Of a DNA stretch of 64,000 nt, positions 23,465-36,100 are shown piece by piece. The notes below the pieces were generated by a model. That model ran no database searches. It had not been told where the DNA came from and was given only the letters and a program-made list of their open reading frames with translations. The translations under genes were made by a program, and so were the position numbers. Position 1 is the first letter of the stretch. Every line of letters begins with the position of its first letter. Location: the NCBI RefSeq assembly GCF_032854445.1, contig NC_088305.1, positions 15,733,717 through 15,797,716 on the forward strand, written 5' to 3'. This DNA comes from Liolophura sinensis. Its lineage: Eukaryota > Mollusca > Polyplacophora > Chitonida > Chitonidae.

Positions 23465-26400
23465 ACAAACAAAGTATTACAGAGAATAAGAAATTATGGG
23501 AAAATCTGTGTGCTGCCGAGATTCTGCACTGCAGTTATTTATTTCGTTGGCTTAACGCCATACTGGGAACTTTTCACTAACATCAGTCTGGTCATTTTTA
23601 TGAGTGGAAGAAACCGGAATGTCCGGGGTGAGCCATGCATTGGACCAATGGCGAATTACTGATGAACTCCTCGCGTCACGCGGCCACAAGCTTGCACGCA
23701 ATATTCGACTAGTGATGTATATTGTGAGAGTATAAACATCTACTCACTACAATTACACCATTTATATAAGAACAAATATAACTTATATAACAGGATATCT
23801 AGTTCTAATTTTACGGAAATGACATACATACATCTAGATGAACTCTCTTGTATTTCTGTTGTTTCCTTGTGCCTATATTATTATTATTAACGTTCTGAAC
23901 TCAGCTCTGATGGCGTTTTGGTACAATAAAAATCTGAATGTGAGTTAACTATCGTAAAACTGTACAAACAGCTCAAAGCTGGCCATCAGCCGCATATTAT
24001 CAACATGGCCCCACGAACAAGGAAAGCGAATATGTTTAAAAGTTCTATGCCCAGGGCGAGGATTGAACGTTGCATGCCTCCTAAAAGGAGTCGCGCAACT
24101 TGTGCTATTCTTCTTTTTTTCACACACTTGTGATATAAACAGTAATCTAAAAGACATTTTTTGCCTAGGGAGTGAAATGGTTATGGTTAAGCCCTCGCTG
24201 TTAACTTCATTCGTGATACAAACAGCTGCATATAACAATTAATCGTCACAAAAATAATCTTTGGTGCTTTTTGTAAAATGTATAAGAATAAATTTTAAAT
24301 CAAGGCTGTCGGTGCATATCCAAATTAAAAATCATTACACTAAACTCAATAAGTAATTATACTATCAGACCTTTCAACTTGTTTAACCTAGCTGATTTAA
24401 TCCCAGCTGAGAAACTAACATTTTTTTTTAACATTAATATTTATTTTTCTCGTCGGCTTGAGCTTTGTCTTTATCCCGAAGTGGTAAAAGTTGTTCTGTT
24501 AAAAAGAGATGCTTGGTATGTTCAAAAAGAACATTTGTCTCAGTACAACACTTCTGAGCCACGGGTGTATCATGTACATTCGTACAACAATGGCGTCTAT
24601 GACCAGTCCACTTTCATACGACAAATGCCTCAACGTGCTTGGTGATACCAATAGCCTTTATCGTTAGAGACGCATGAGACGGTCACATTAAATGAAGAGC
24701 TTGTTTCTTCCCATCAGCGTTGAAAAGTAAGCCTATAACAGACAGTAACGCTGTCCTTGATTAAGAACATAAAATATGGAACTTGTAACACTTTACTTAC
24801 GAAGTTATCCGGCTTACTCGGTCTGTCTGGGCATCTTCCGTGTTTAGCGCTTTCCAAGTTGTCTCCCCTTCTCTAGTAGTCTCGTTGCTCAGCCTTTGTC
24901 CCTGTGACCTGGTCAACAAATATGTCAAGCGCTTCCCCTGGCAATATGTGACATATTGGCAGGTGGGTCGTGAATAGCTTGTCGATTCAATATAGACAAC
25001 GTACTTTATCCGGAGATAAATGCTCACTAGTCGTCCATATTTTTCATTATAAATTTCAATCGTTCTGCGTATAAAGTCTTTGGGAGGCTCATTTTATATA
25101 CAAACATTGGTTGACACTAACAAATAGCCGGCATGAATTTAGTATAACCACATCCAATTAAATCACCGTGGATGACTATCAACTTTATTGCAGATTTTTG
25201 GAAGCCTGTTAAGAATTAGAACTCCTGCCAGCATGAGGTAAAACGTATTCTACCAAAGATTGAAGGTTGATCACGATATAAATGGTTTTCTTGGAACATA
25301 CGAATAATAGAGACATACAATATCAACAAGCCGGTACTTGTTATTCTTTTGGATAAACGATCTGCAATGACATATCCTTCACACATGCTACTTAAAAGAA
25401 AAAGACCGCTCAAAAACTGATGGAAGCGCGCCAAAACAGACAGCAGAAAACTATATATCTGAATATTTTTATTCACATTTCTGAATATTTAAAATACGTT
25501 TACATTGAATGGTTGAATGCTAAAGTGGGCTGTATGGATAACTGTGCCAGTAGAAGCTGACTTTGGCGTCACCATTCCCTAAGTGTCTTTTATATTTTCC
25601 AATTAGGCGAATCTTTTGTGGGGATTGTTTTAATCTTTCATTCGTGGGTATTAAGATCCATGCTAACATCAATTAAAAGTTGTGTTCATTTGTACTTTAA
25701 CACCAGTTATAAATACATAATGAACATCATAGTATCCCAACGCTGCCATAGATTTAACCCTTTGACAGATTTCTAAAAAACAACATCTGGTAATTAAACA
25801 AACAAACAAACAATAAATAAATAAATAACGGTAATGAGTTTCTACATAGTTTGCAGTTGTCCATGTAGTGTCCGTTGTACCTTGTGATAAGTTCACTTTT
25901 TTAGTTTTCTGAATCCCTTTAAATAACTACGACAGTCTTGGCTCTGGTATGATAGCCTGTTTAGTGCTGAGGGTGGAATTAAAAGTGCATGAACAGGCTG
26001 GAAGGTGTATGGACAGGCTGGGAGGTGTATGAACAAGCCGGAATGTGTATGAACACGCTGGGAGGTGTATGAACACGCTGGGAGGTGTATGAACACGCTG
26101 GGGTGCATGCAGACGCAGGGAGGTTTATGAACAGGCTGGAAGGTGTATGAACAGGTTGGAAGGTGTATTAACAGGCTGTTAGGTGTATGAGCAGTCTAGA
26201 AGGTGAATGAACAGTCTGGGAGGTGTATGATCAGGCTAGAAGGTGAATGAACAGTCTGGGAGGTGTATGATCAGGCTAGAAGATGAATGAACAGGCTGGG
26301 AGGTGTATGAAGAGGCTGGAATTAACATAAACATCGTTTCTATGTCCTTATCTGTACTAGTAAAACTGAGGTAAAAAATATATGATTGCACTGAGTGAAA

Positions 26401-27174
26401 ATGGAGTCTGTTATTGCTAGACAGGGGACGTGATCAAGGATTGTCGATCACGCCTGACCTCTCATATAAGGACCCAGCCTCACACAACTGGATAAAAACA
26501 GCAGCAGGTTAATTTATACGTCTAGAGAGTGACTTGTTTAATTCACAAATCATGTCAGGCTGCTGCCATATGTGCTGCCAGACACTGGATAACGGTGCAG
26601 CAAATCGCTGCAAAGCGCCAAATATACACTTTGTTACAGATTTGAGAAAACAATACATATACTCGGATGCAATGGGCCTTGTTTTTTAGTTCGTGGTACT
26701 GTATATACGTTGTATTTTATTCTCAGTCATGAAGTGTATTTCTTTTAACAAGTTGCATGCATGATAAAATATTCTAGCTATTTAACTACCTTTTTTTGTA
26801 AGGTCAAGTGAAATTTAAAAATAATTGAAACGTTACTTAAAGCTTTAGTTGATTGTTAATAATTGATAGTCGTTAATTGAAGTTTGTGAAGCGAGCCGAG
26901 GTACATATGTAATTGTTTCTGTTTTTTCACTAGCGGGAGTAAAAACGTTCTCTGGGTAGGCTAATATATTTTCATCCTACACATACAACCATAGTTGTAA
27001 ATAAATCATTTATTGTGCAATCATTTTTGTGAAACTGTATGGAAAAATATATCACACACGGCAAAATGTATATTAAAAAAAACATTATGCATTTATCTCT
27101 TGTACATGTAGGTGACACTTATCTCATGTATGTGGTTTGTGGGAACCGGGTAACTGCGCCCCGGCGGAAGCGGT
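23465..27174. other. Intergenic region upstream of two genes
   Basis: Lies between the minus-strand CDC123-like gene and plus-strand RBM45, so it should hold both promoters. No TATA box or other promoter element could be fixed. Apart from the array at 25985-26325 and a few AT-rich patches, nothing is recognised. Confidence 0.4.
25985..26325. repeat. Minisatellite, about 20-bp unit, 16 or so copies
   Basis: Units of aggtgtatgaacaggctggg with frequent single-base variants (acgctggg, agtctggg, aggctaga). The middle shows an alternating aggtgaatga/aggtgtatga pattern, suggesting a 40-bp higher-order step. Confidence 0.85.
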
Positions 27175-30100
27175 ATGGCCATTGAGCCTAGGGTTGTTGA
27201 CGTAACAATAGCAATGGCGGCGTACAGGGAACAACTTCGTGACACACCGAACGATATTCCGCCAAATAGTCGGTTATTTGTGATCGCCGGGAGAGGAATC
27301 AAGGAGGATGAGTACCGAGAATGTTTTTCCAAATATGGCCAGGTGGAAGACATTTGGATTGTGAAAGATCGACGCACAAATGAAGAAAAAGGTGTGCATG
27401 TATTTATTTTGCAACAACAACGGTGGGACAATCGGAAAAATTGCAGGTCGTCATTTATTGGGACTGGCAATGAAGGGGCTTCTGTTGTGGCAGTGTCAAG
27501 AAAATACAATGCCATTGAAATATATACAGCATATATATATATATATATTCCCTTTTGAAATGTTGAAGTTACAGCCAATTTTATTTGTTTGCAATATACA
27601 TGTAATTCGGTTATTTGCTTTTTATTTTGTTTATCTTGTTTAGGGGTCGGCCAAAATGACGGTCTGAGGGACGGTCTAGGCATTATTTTGCAGACGGCTC
27701 ATTCCAGCAATAATTTGACTATCCTAAGTAATGAGGTGGTTGGCATGAATGCAGCTCATGTTAGTTTGTGGTTTGCCTTGCTAAGAGCAAAGGTATACTT
27801 ACCACACATTACTCTGTCTAGATAAATTCAGCGTGTTATTTTTTAAATTCTGATATTCATCGTACCAGTAACACTGAGTCCATCCCCACAAACATGGTGC
27901 AGATTTCAAAGACTAGGGTCATATTTACGTGTTGATTTCCACATGCATTCTGACATCATGTTTACTGCTTAAATTTAGATGTTTGTTATTCTAGTTTTTG
28001 TCATGTGTCACTGTCATATATGTGATCTCTGCTTTGCATATTTCACAGGTCATACATTTCTGAAAGGTTTTATTTTGTTTCTTGTGAAATGCTAGGGATT
28101 CGAACTTCCATCAGATAGCGTGTCGGGCCCGTAGCCAGATTCTTGTATCGCTACACCACTCGAGTTGATGTGATAGCGGCTTTTAAACGTCTTTAAGACA
28201 GTGTGCGTGTGTCACATGCTTTTGTCACATGGACAACATCTGAAAAGGGTCTCCTCCATACTAGCCAGTTTGTAGAGAGGCAGGGAATGACTAGGTGTTA
28301 CACTGAATGCCAGAATTTTAAAATAGCACACTGTGCCCATCTAGATTTACTACTGGTAACTGCACACCACAAATAATCAGGACTTACCTTTGTTGTGAAC
28401 TTTGACAGTTATTGAGATGGGCGTTTGTCAGTGAGCTGACCATAGCATCACAATGCAGATCTCTCCTTTGTATAAAAATAAAAAATAAAAAAAAGCACTA
28501 GCATGATTTGTTGTAGTCTTCTTGCCGCTGGCTGATAGTTTAATATTTTTCTTTTAGTATTAATTTCCTCAAAATTCATATCTTTTCAATGGCAGAAATA
28601 AAGAAAATATCTACTGATGTACCTTATTTTTCCTATATGGTTGGGTGTAACCCGACAAAGAACTTTATTATAGATGGCCTGGACTGTTGGTTGTATTCTG
28701 ATGAATACAATACATAATAAACAACTTAAAACAGATATATAAGCAAAGAAATATGTATTTGATTTTTTAGGTATAACCTATGTGAAGTTTTCAAGGGCAT
28801 CAGAAGCAGCCCTAGCTATGGAGGAAGTCAATGGCCGAACCATAGGCAGCCATCCCAAACCTGTCAAGGTATTCTCCTCTAATTGACTGATAGATGTGGT
28901 AAAGATTGTACAACAGAGTATGGGGGCTCACAGTTGGGTAACATTTTTGGCTGCACATTGGTGTAATATGAGTAAAAATTGAATTGAATAATGATGTAAG
29001 TATCAGTGAACTGAAAAAAATTTATTTGCCATTTTCAGCAGAAGAACAAACTGTTAATGCAGTTGCTCTTAATGATTTTGTGAGGATTTTTTGTGTATAT
29101 CATATGTATTTAATTTATCACTGATCAAGGTGTCATTGTAGTACGGTGCCATGTTGAAAGTCACATTGCTATGTTGGTTACTGAATGAGTACAAGAAAGG
29201 TTTAGAAACTAATAATAATACAGGTGATGTGTTCAAAAATTGTACACTTTTCCATAAAAGCGTGGATCTTGGCAGAAGTGTAAATTATGTTTCCTGGAGA
29301 CTTTCAGATGTAGAGCAATCTCAGGTATGCTTTCAGTCATTTTATTTCCGCCATTGCCGAAAAAGACATTTTCTTAAATATCGTTGCTACTGAGCTGCCC
29401 AGTCCAGATTCTAGCAACCGTGTTTTTATCAATGTTGGGTCTCAATACACTGGTATTTACTGTGCGCACAGTAACACTGTGCCATGACATCTGCTGTGAG
29501 CAGAAACATAAGGGTGCTGCAAAGAGTAAGTTGATATTTGTCTTGTGGTTGAGTGCACAAAATACTGACTCCAGATGCTGAGACTGTTTTTCTGTCATAA
29601 TCTGTAGAAATGGGCTGTGGTGTAGTGATTACAGGCTTTTCTCATTAAAATAATGGTTCCACACGATGCCCACTGGGTTAGCCCTTTAACGTTGTCTCCT
29701 CTGTTGGTTAGTGTGCTAGCGCAGTGTAATGACCCAGGAGCCTCTTACGAATGCAGTCGCTGTGAGTTTAAGTCCAGCTCATGCTCTGCCTGGTTTCCTC
29801 CCACCATAATGCTGTCCGCTGTCGTATAAGTGAAGTATTCTTGAGTATGGCATAAAACACCAATCAAATAAGTAAATAAATGAACATTGGCTCCTAATAT
29901 ATTTGCTACAGGGACCCTTTAGTACAATTCTTTTCTGAGGCTTAATTTGCCACGAAAGTGTTGATGGGTATGCATGCTTCTTTAATGCATTCATGTAACT
30001 GAAAAAAAAATTCACGAAGATTGTCACATGTGTCTTCCAGGTGGGTGACAGAACAGCAGGACTTTATGGATCTTCATTGGATCAGAAATCAGATCCTTAA

Positions 30101-33100
30101 AATACAGTCTCTTGCTTGTGCACGTTGGTTTCGTCCTAAATACTGTTGACTTTTCTCTGCCTAACCAACTACGGTTTTTAAGCCATTTATTTCGTATCTA
30201 GTTTAAACAGGTTCTTTTTTTCCCTTGTGAAAGGGTTGCCCATGTTTTCCATTACATAGACCAATGATTTGACCTATTGATGCGGTGGTGTGTACGCTGT
30301 CATACTACTCAAGATTATCTATTGGTAGAACTTTGTTACCTCAAACTTTGCGTTCATGTTAAACCAACAGCACCACTAGCTCCCGCCTCTGTTGTCATCA
30401 CTAACAGTGCACAGGAAAAGTTATCTAGATACAGTATTCCAGAATAGAAACTGGAACTACGCCCATCCCTCGTGGCCCATGAAGCTTAAATCATAGCTTG
30501 TATGCTTTCTTTGTCTATATGTGAAACAGTACTGGAGGTTAATTGATGCACGTGTCTGGTATGAGCGTTATGGAACACTTTCAGGAAGGGTCCTGCAGAG
30601 TCCTGGGAGGTTGCTTAGATTCCAGCTGAAGCTTTCTCCCAGACACTGTCCTATAAGTGATCATCAGTGATCTGTGTAGCACCTTTCTCAGTTTTACACT
30701 GTATCTTGTGGTGTGAAGGGGTTGATCTGTTACATGGACGTGACATTAATAGCATCGATAAAGTCATCAAGTATATGCATTCTATTTTCCATTGAATTCA
30801 GCCGTCTTCCTATCTTAATGCCTCTTAGACAGCAATTCCATTTCCTTGTAATGGACCAAGACACTTCATGTGACATACATGGATGTCTTGTTGTGTTTGA
30901 AAAGGGTAAAGGTTTATGACAGACGATTCCCATCTGTGTTCCTCCTATTCTTTGATCAGTTTGGGTTTTTGATCCATGGGTTTTTCCCATCCAAAGAAAT
31001 TACCTGGAGGCACATGTGGAGCTGGGGTTGTGGTCTTTGTTATCCAGAGGTACTGTTATGAACATAGTAAGCTACCACAGAAATTTACTGAACAACTTTT
31101 TTTCCTTGCTTGTTATGATTCATGCAGGCACACTGTAACCCAAGGATGTAATGATTCATGCAGGCACACTTAACCCAAGGCTGTAATGATTGACATGGGC
31201 ACACTGAAACCCAGGGATGTAATGATTCACGCGGGCACTCAGGCACACTGTAACCCAAGGCTGTAATGATTCACGCGGGCACACTAACCCAGGGATGTAA
31301 TGAATTGCACGGGCACACTGAAACCCAGGGATGTAATAATTCACACAGGCACACTGAAACCCAGGGATGTAATGAATCATGCAGGCACACTGTAACCCAA
31401 GGATGTAATAAATCAGGCAGGCACACTGTAACCCAGGGATGTAATGAATCACGCAGGCACACTGAAACCCAAGGATGTAATGAATCACGCAGGCACACTG
31501 AAACCCAAGGATGTAATGATTTACACGGGCACACTGTAACCAAAGGATGTAATGATTCACATGGGCACACTGTAACCCAAGGATGTAATGAATCACGCAG
31601 GCACACTGTAACCCAAGGATGTAATGATTTACACGGGCACACTGTAACCAAAGGATGTAATGATTCACATGGGCACACTGTAACCCAAGGATGTAATGAA
31701 TCACGCAGGCACACTGTAACCCAAGGATGTAATGATTTACACGGGCACACTGTAACCAAAGGATGTAATGATTCACATGGGCACACTGTAACCCAAGGAT
31801 GTAATGAATCACGCAGGCACACTGTAACCCACGGATGTCATGATGTCCAACACCTTGTCACATGATATGGAAAACCAGAGTTTCTTGGCTTAATGTAAAT
31901 TGTTAGTCTTCTAGAGATTGGCAACACTTGGTGCTTATCAATTCTTAATAGCATAATTTGCTGGGAACTAGGAATTTTCAATGTATCTCTGTTGTAGCTG
32001 CTGCTGTGCAACAGTTACTGTGATGCTAATGGTTGATTTCTTCAGTGCACACAGTGGTTAGAGACATTAGCATGCATTTTACAGTGTCCAAGGTGTCTAC
32101 ATTTGTTAGCTTAGCCATCAAGACAGACATTGGTACTTCAAGTCCTATATTATACAACCTCTACAAATATATTGTAACTGGTTTTTCTAAAAGGGCAGCC
32201 TTAATTTGCATATTACAGAGTATTACATGTAAGAACATTTGGTTGGCGTTGTTCTAAATGGAATCCTAGTAAATATGGACCATCAAACCATGGGTGCACA
32301 GTTACCAAATCTCGTCCACATAAGGAAGTGAAGAAAATACATATTTGTATAATGGCAGCAACAAAATGGCTGCTGTTGTCGAAAGAGGTCATTTTTTGCA
32401 ATGGCTCTACATCTGAAAAATGGTCATCAGGTCTTAATCATGCAGTGTACCAAGTTTCATGCTATTATGATAAAATGGACAACTCCCTCATACTTCTTCA
32501 TATTTGACTATAACTGTTTTTTTCTGCAGGTAATTATTGCAAGTAACAGGAAAGATGGGAATGTGAGGGACCCGCGGGAAGAAGAGAAGCTTGTCAGGCT
32601 CTTTGTTGTTTGCCCCAAAAAGTTTTCAGAGGACGACTTGAAACAAGAGTTCAAAGTAATTATGTTTTGCTTTTGCAGGATATATTTTGATTTTTTCTGA
32701 GAATGATGGGTAGCAGTTGTTATTATTTTCTTGTGTATAAAGATTTTGCAAATATTGGCATGCTGTATTTCACCTAAATGTTGGAATTTAAAAATGCACT
32801 TTCAGAAGCACATGAAGATATTAAAATGATAATTTTAACGGCAACACTTAAGTTTTTCTTATTCAAACTATCAAAATACCCTGTAAGGCAGGTGATTCAA
32901 TAAGAATCAAGCAAAATTTGTCCCTTCAAAAATGCTCAACTTGAGTTAAAATGCGGTACTTAATATTATATGTTGATGACACTTTTGATATATTCTGAAT
33001 TTTTTTATTCTGTAGTTAAATCCTAATTAATTAAATAAATAGATAATCAAATTAATGTAAATGTGTTTGGCTATTTTTTCCACAGCAATATGGCGACATT

Positions 33101-36100
33101 GAATATACCCAGGTGGTAAGGGACAGAAGCTCTGGTGAGAACAAAGGATTCGGCTACGTCAAGTTCCATCGTCCTTACCACGCTGCTGTGGCTTTAGAAA
33201 GCTGTGACCCCTGTAAGGAACAGACATTTTTGTTCAATGGGTATTATTATTAAAAAATACTTATTCTTAAAAAATGCTCTGTCTTCAAAATAACCATACA
33301 ATGTGGCAATATTTCATTTAAATTTCTCCCACACCCATTGTTGTTGTTGTTCTTTTTTTATAAGAGCGAAGTCTTAGCTGTCTTGTGAAAGGTCAGTTTT
33401 TATTGCCATATTTCTCAGGTTTATATAATACTGTCAGATATGGCAAGGTCCACAATTTTTTTTTATCAAGAAAAAAAATAATGACTGTCAGATTGACTAC
33501 CAGTGTACATGTTTCCAGTGGCTGTTATGTTTTTTTTTTTTTCTGAGATACCCAGAACTAGGGATAATTCCTGTATATCTATCTATCTATTTATTTGAGT
33601 GTTGTTTTATGCTGTACTCTAGAATACTTCACTTATACAGTGGAAGCCCGCATTATGATAGGAGAAACCCATGACCATTTGCAGGTTGCTGCCAGACCTT
33701 CTCACGAATGGAATTCATGTACTGGTATAGGATAATTTTATGACATGTTGTGATACATGTATTTTGTAACTTTCACAGCATTTAAGCCCAAGTTTGCAGA
33801 ACCAAAGACGCGTAAATCCGACCGTGAGCGGGAAGAGAGGGATGATTACGACTTCAGATATGATAGGCACGAAAGAGGTGAGCGATATGACAAGGGAGGG
33901 AATTTTATGCAGTTAAGTCTCCGATTTGTTTATGTTGCACCATAGGGTAATTCAGGAGTGCAGGGTGGGGCTCTGTTGTTACTTGAGTGCTCAAGGTATT
34001 GTAATCTAGTCCGGTTTAGTGGATGAAATGAAACATGAAGATTTAAGAATGAAGGTATATGAGTGGCAAAAAAAAAATCTTATCTACATACCTCTCTTGT
34101 ATGTAGTCATAGGGTTGTTATTTTCAAAACCCGATTGACTTTAAAGGATTAGTGTCCAGATTCATTATTTATTCACAGTTAGCTACCCCTGTGTATATTG
34201 TTAAATTGAGTGTAAGAAATATTGAGAAAAGATTCATTAATCTGAGAAATGTGGCACTTAAAATCATTTGATAATGAGGCTGGTTTTATGCATTTTTTTC
34301 GCCAACAGTAGTCTCCCCAGAATTACGTCACAGAAATCTGTCCCTATTTGAGCCCAAGCATCCTTTGAGCACGTAATGTTAATCATGTAACCATCTGTGT
34401 TCAGCAAACCGGGTAATGCTAATCACGTAATCATCTGTGTTCAGCAAACGGGTAATGCTAATCACGTAACCATCTGTGTTCAGCAAACCGGGTAATGCTA
34501 ATCACGTAACCATCTGTGTTCAGCAAACCGGGTAATGCTAATCACGTAATCATCTGTGTTCAGCAAACCGGGTAATGCTAATCACGTAACCATCTGTGTT
34601 CAGCAAACCGGGTAATGCTAATCACGTAACCATCTGTGTTCAGCAAACCGGGTAATGCTAATCACGTAACCATCTGTGTTCAGCAAACCGGGTAATGCTA
34701 ATCACGTAACCATCTGTGTTCAGCAAACCGGGTAATGCTAATCATGTAACCATCTGTGTTCAGCGAACGTTATGGTCAGCCCAACAAAATCACATCAATC
34801 TTGCTGCCTCATTAAATCCGTGTGTTGACCTTCATAACCCAGTAGAAGCACAGAGCCTTGTCTGCTCAGCATATTGAATGCAAATTAAATATTGTCGTAT
34901 TTAAGATGTATGTATTCTTTGCTGTCGAAAAACTACAGTGTACACTATAAAATACTTATATAACTGTAAAAAGCTGGCACATGCATCGGTTTTATATAGG
35001 GAGCTGCCAGCTGTTTGAAAATAAGTTACTGAATCTACTATATGAATTTGCTATTTGTGAATTAAATTAGTTCAGTGATTGACAGGTGTGGGCCATGTAA
35101 TCATCATTTAGCGCTTAAATTTTGTAGTAACAACCTCAAAACAATATTTTTATTTTAAATCTACATGGTCACAAAATCCTCAAGAGTTCTCGCTTTTATG
35201 GTGGCATAAGCCATTACGTTCTTCTATGTTCTTCAAAAAGGATAATTTTTGTCTCAGAAAAGTTTGTCCGGATCATATAATTGGCATGATTTGACAAGCT
35301 GTCAGTGACAGTCACCAACCCAATGATGCCAAGGAAACTTTGGTGGATAGAAAATATATCCTTTTACAGATACATTGTTCCAGCATACACATAACTGCAT
35401 TATTTCACTTCATACCTGCCTGATTCATTGCCACATAAGGGATATTATTATGTCAAATGAGGACATTTTATGATAACTAGTAATGATTTTGTTTTTTAGG
35501 ATTCCTGGTTTATCTTCAGACTGGAGTAGCTCTTTAAGTTTCGAGTGATTGTGTCTTCTTATTTTTCTAACCGATATATAAACTGTTTAATTCGTCATCA
35601 GACTCACGATCAGGGTTTGGAGGCATGCAGTCATCTAAGAGGATGTTCCCGGACACATCAGTGTATGATGATTACCCCATGATGGATGATAGACGCGCGC
35701 CACAGTACGGCTTGGGCCACATGCCCATGGTGGCTCACCAGATGCCCGCCCCAGTGCAGAGTGGTAAGATTTAATTATTTGTCTATGTATTTAAGGGGGC
35801 CTCCTTGTCTTAGTTGGTTAGCGCGCTAGTGCAGCGTAATGACCCAGGAGTCTCTCACCAATGCGTTCGCTGTGAGTTCAAGTTCATCTCATGCTGGCTT
35901 CCTCTCCGGACGTATGTGGGAAGGTCTTTCAGCAAGCTGCGAAAGGTCGAGGGTTTCCCCCAGGCTCTTCCCAGTTTTCACCCACTATAATGCTGGCTGC
36001 TGACGTGTAAGTGAAATATTCTTGAGTACGGCATAAAACACCAATCAGATAAATAAAATAAATAAATTTATTTGAGTGGTGCTTTGCGCCATACTCAAGG

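Noticed and set aside
27392-27558. Extension of RBM45 exon 1 as a 127-aa single-exon protein
   Set aside because: The frame beyond 27391 loses RRM1 similarity, while the GT donor there joins in phase to the RNP1-bearing exon at 28771.
31107-31845. CRISPR-like regular repeats (also at 34365-34765)
   Set aside because: Units are contiguous tandem repeats with no unique spacers, and the host is a eukaryote.
31156-31865. Long His/Cys repeat frames resembling a zinc-binding or histidine-rich protein
   Set aside because: They result from the 36-bp array inside RBM45 intron 2 and are open in several frames and on both strands.
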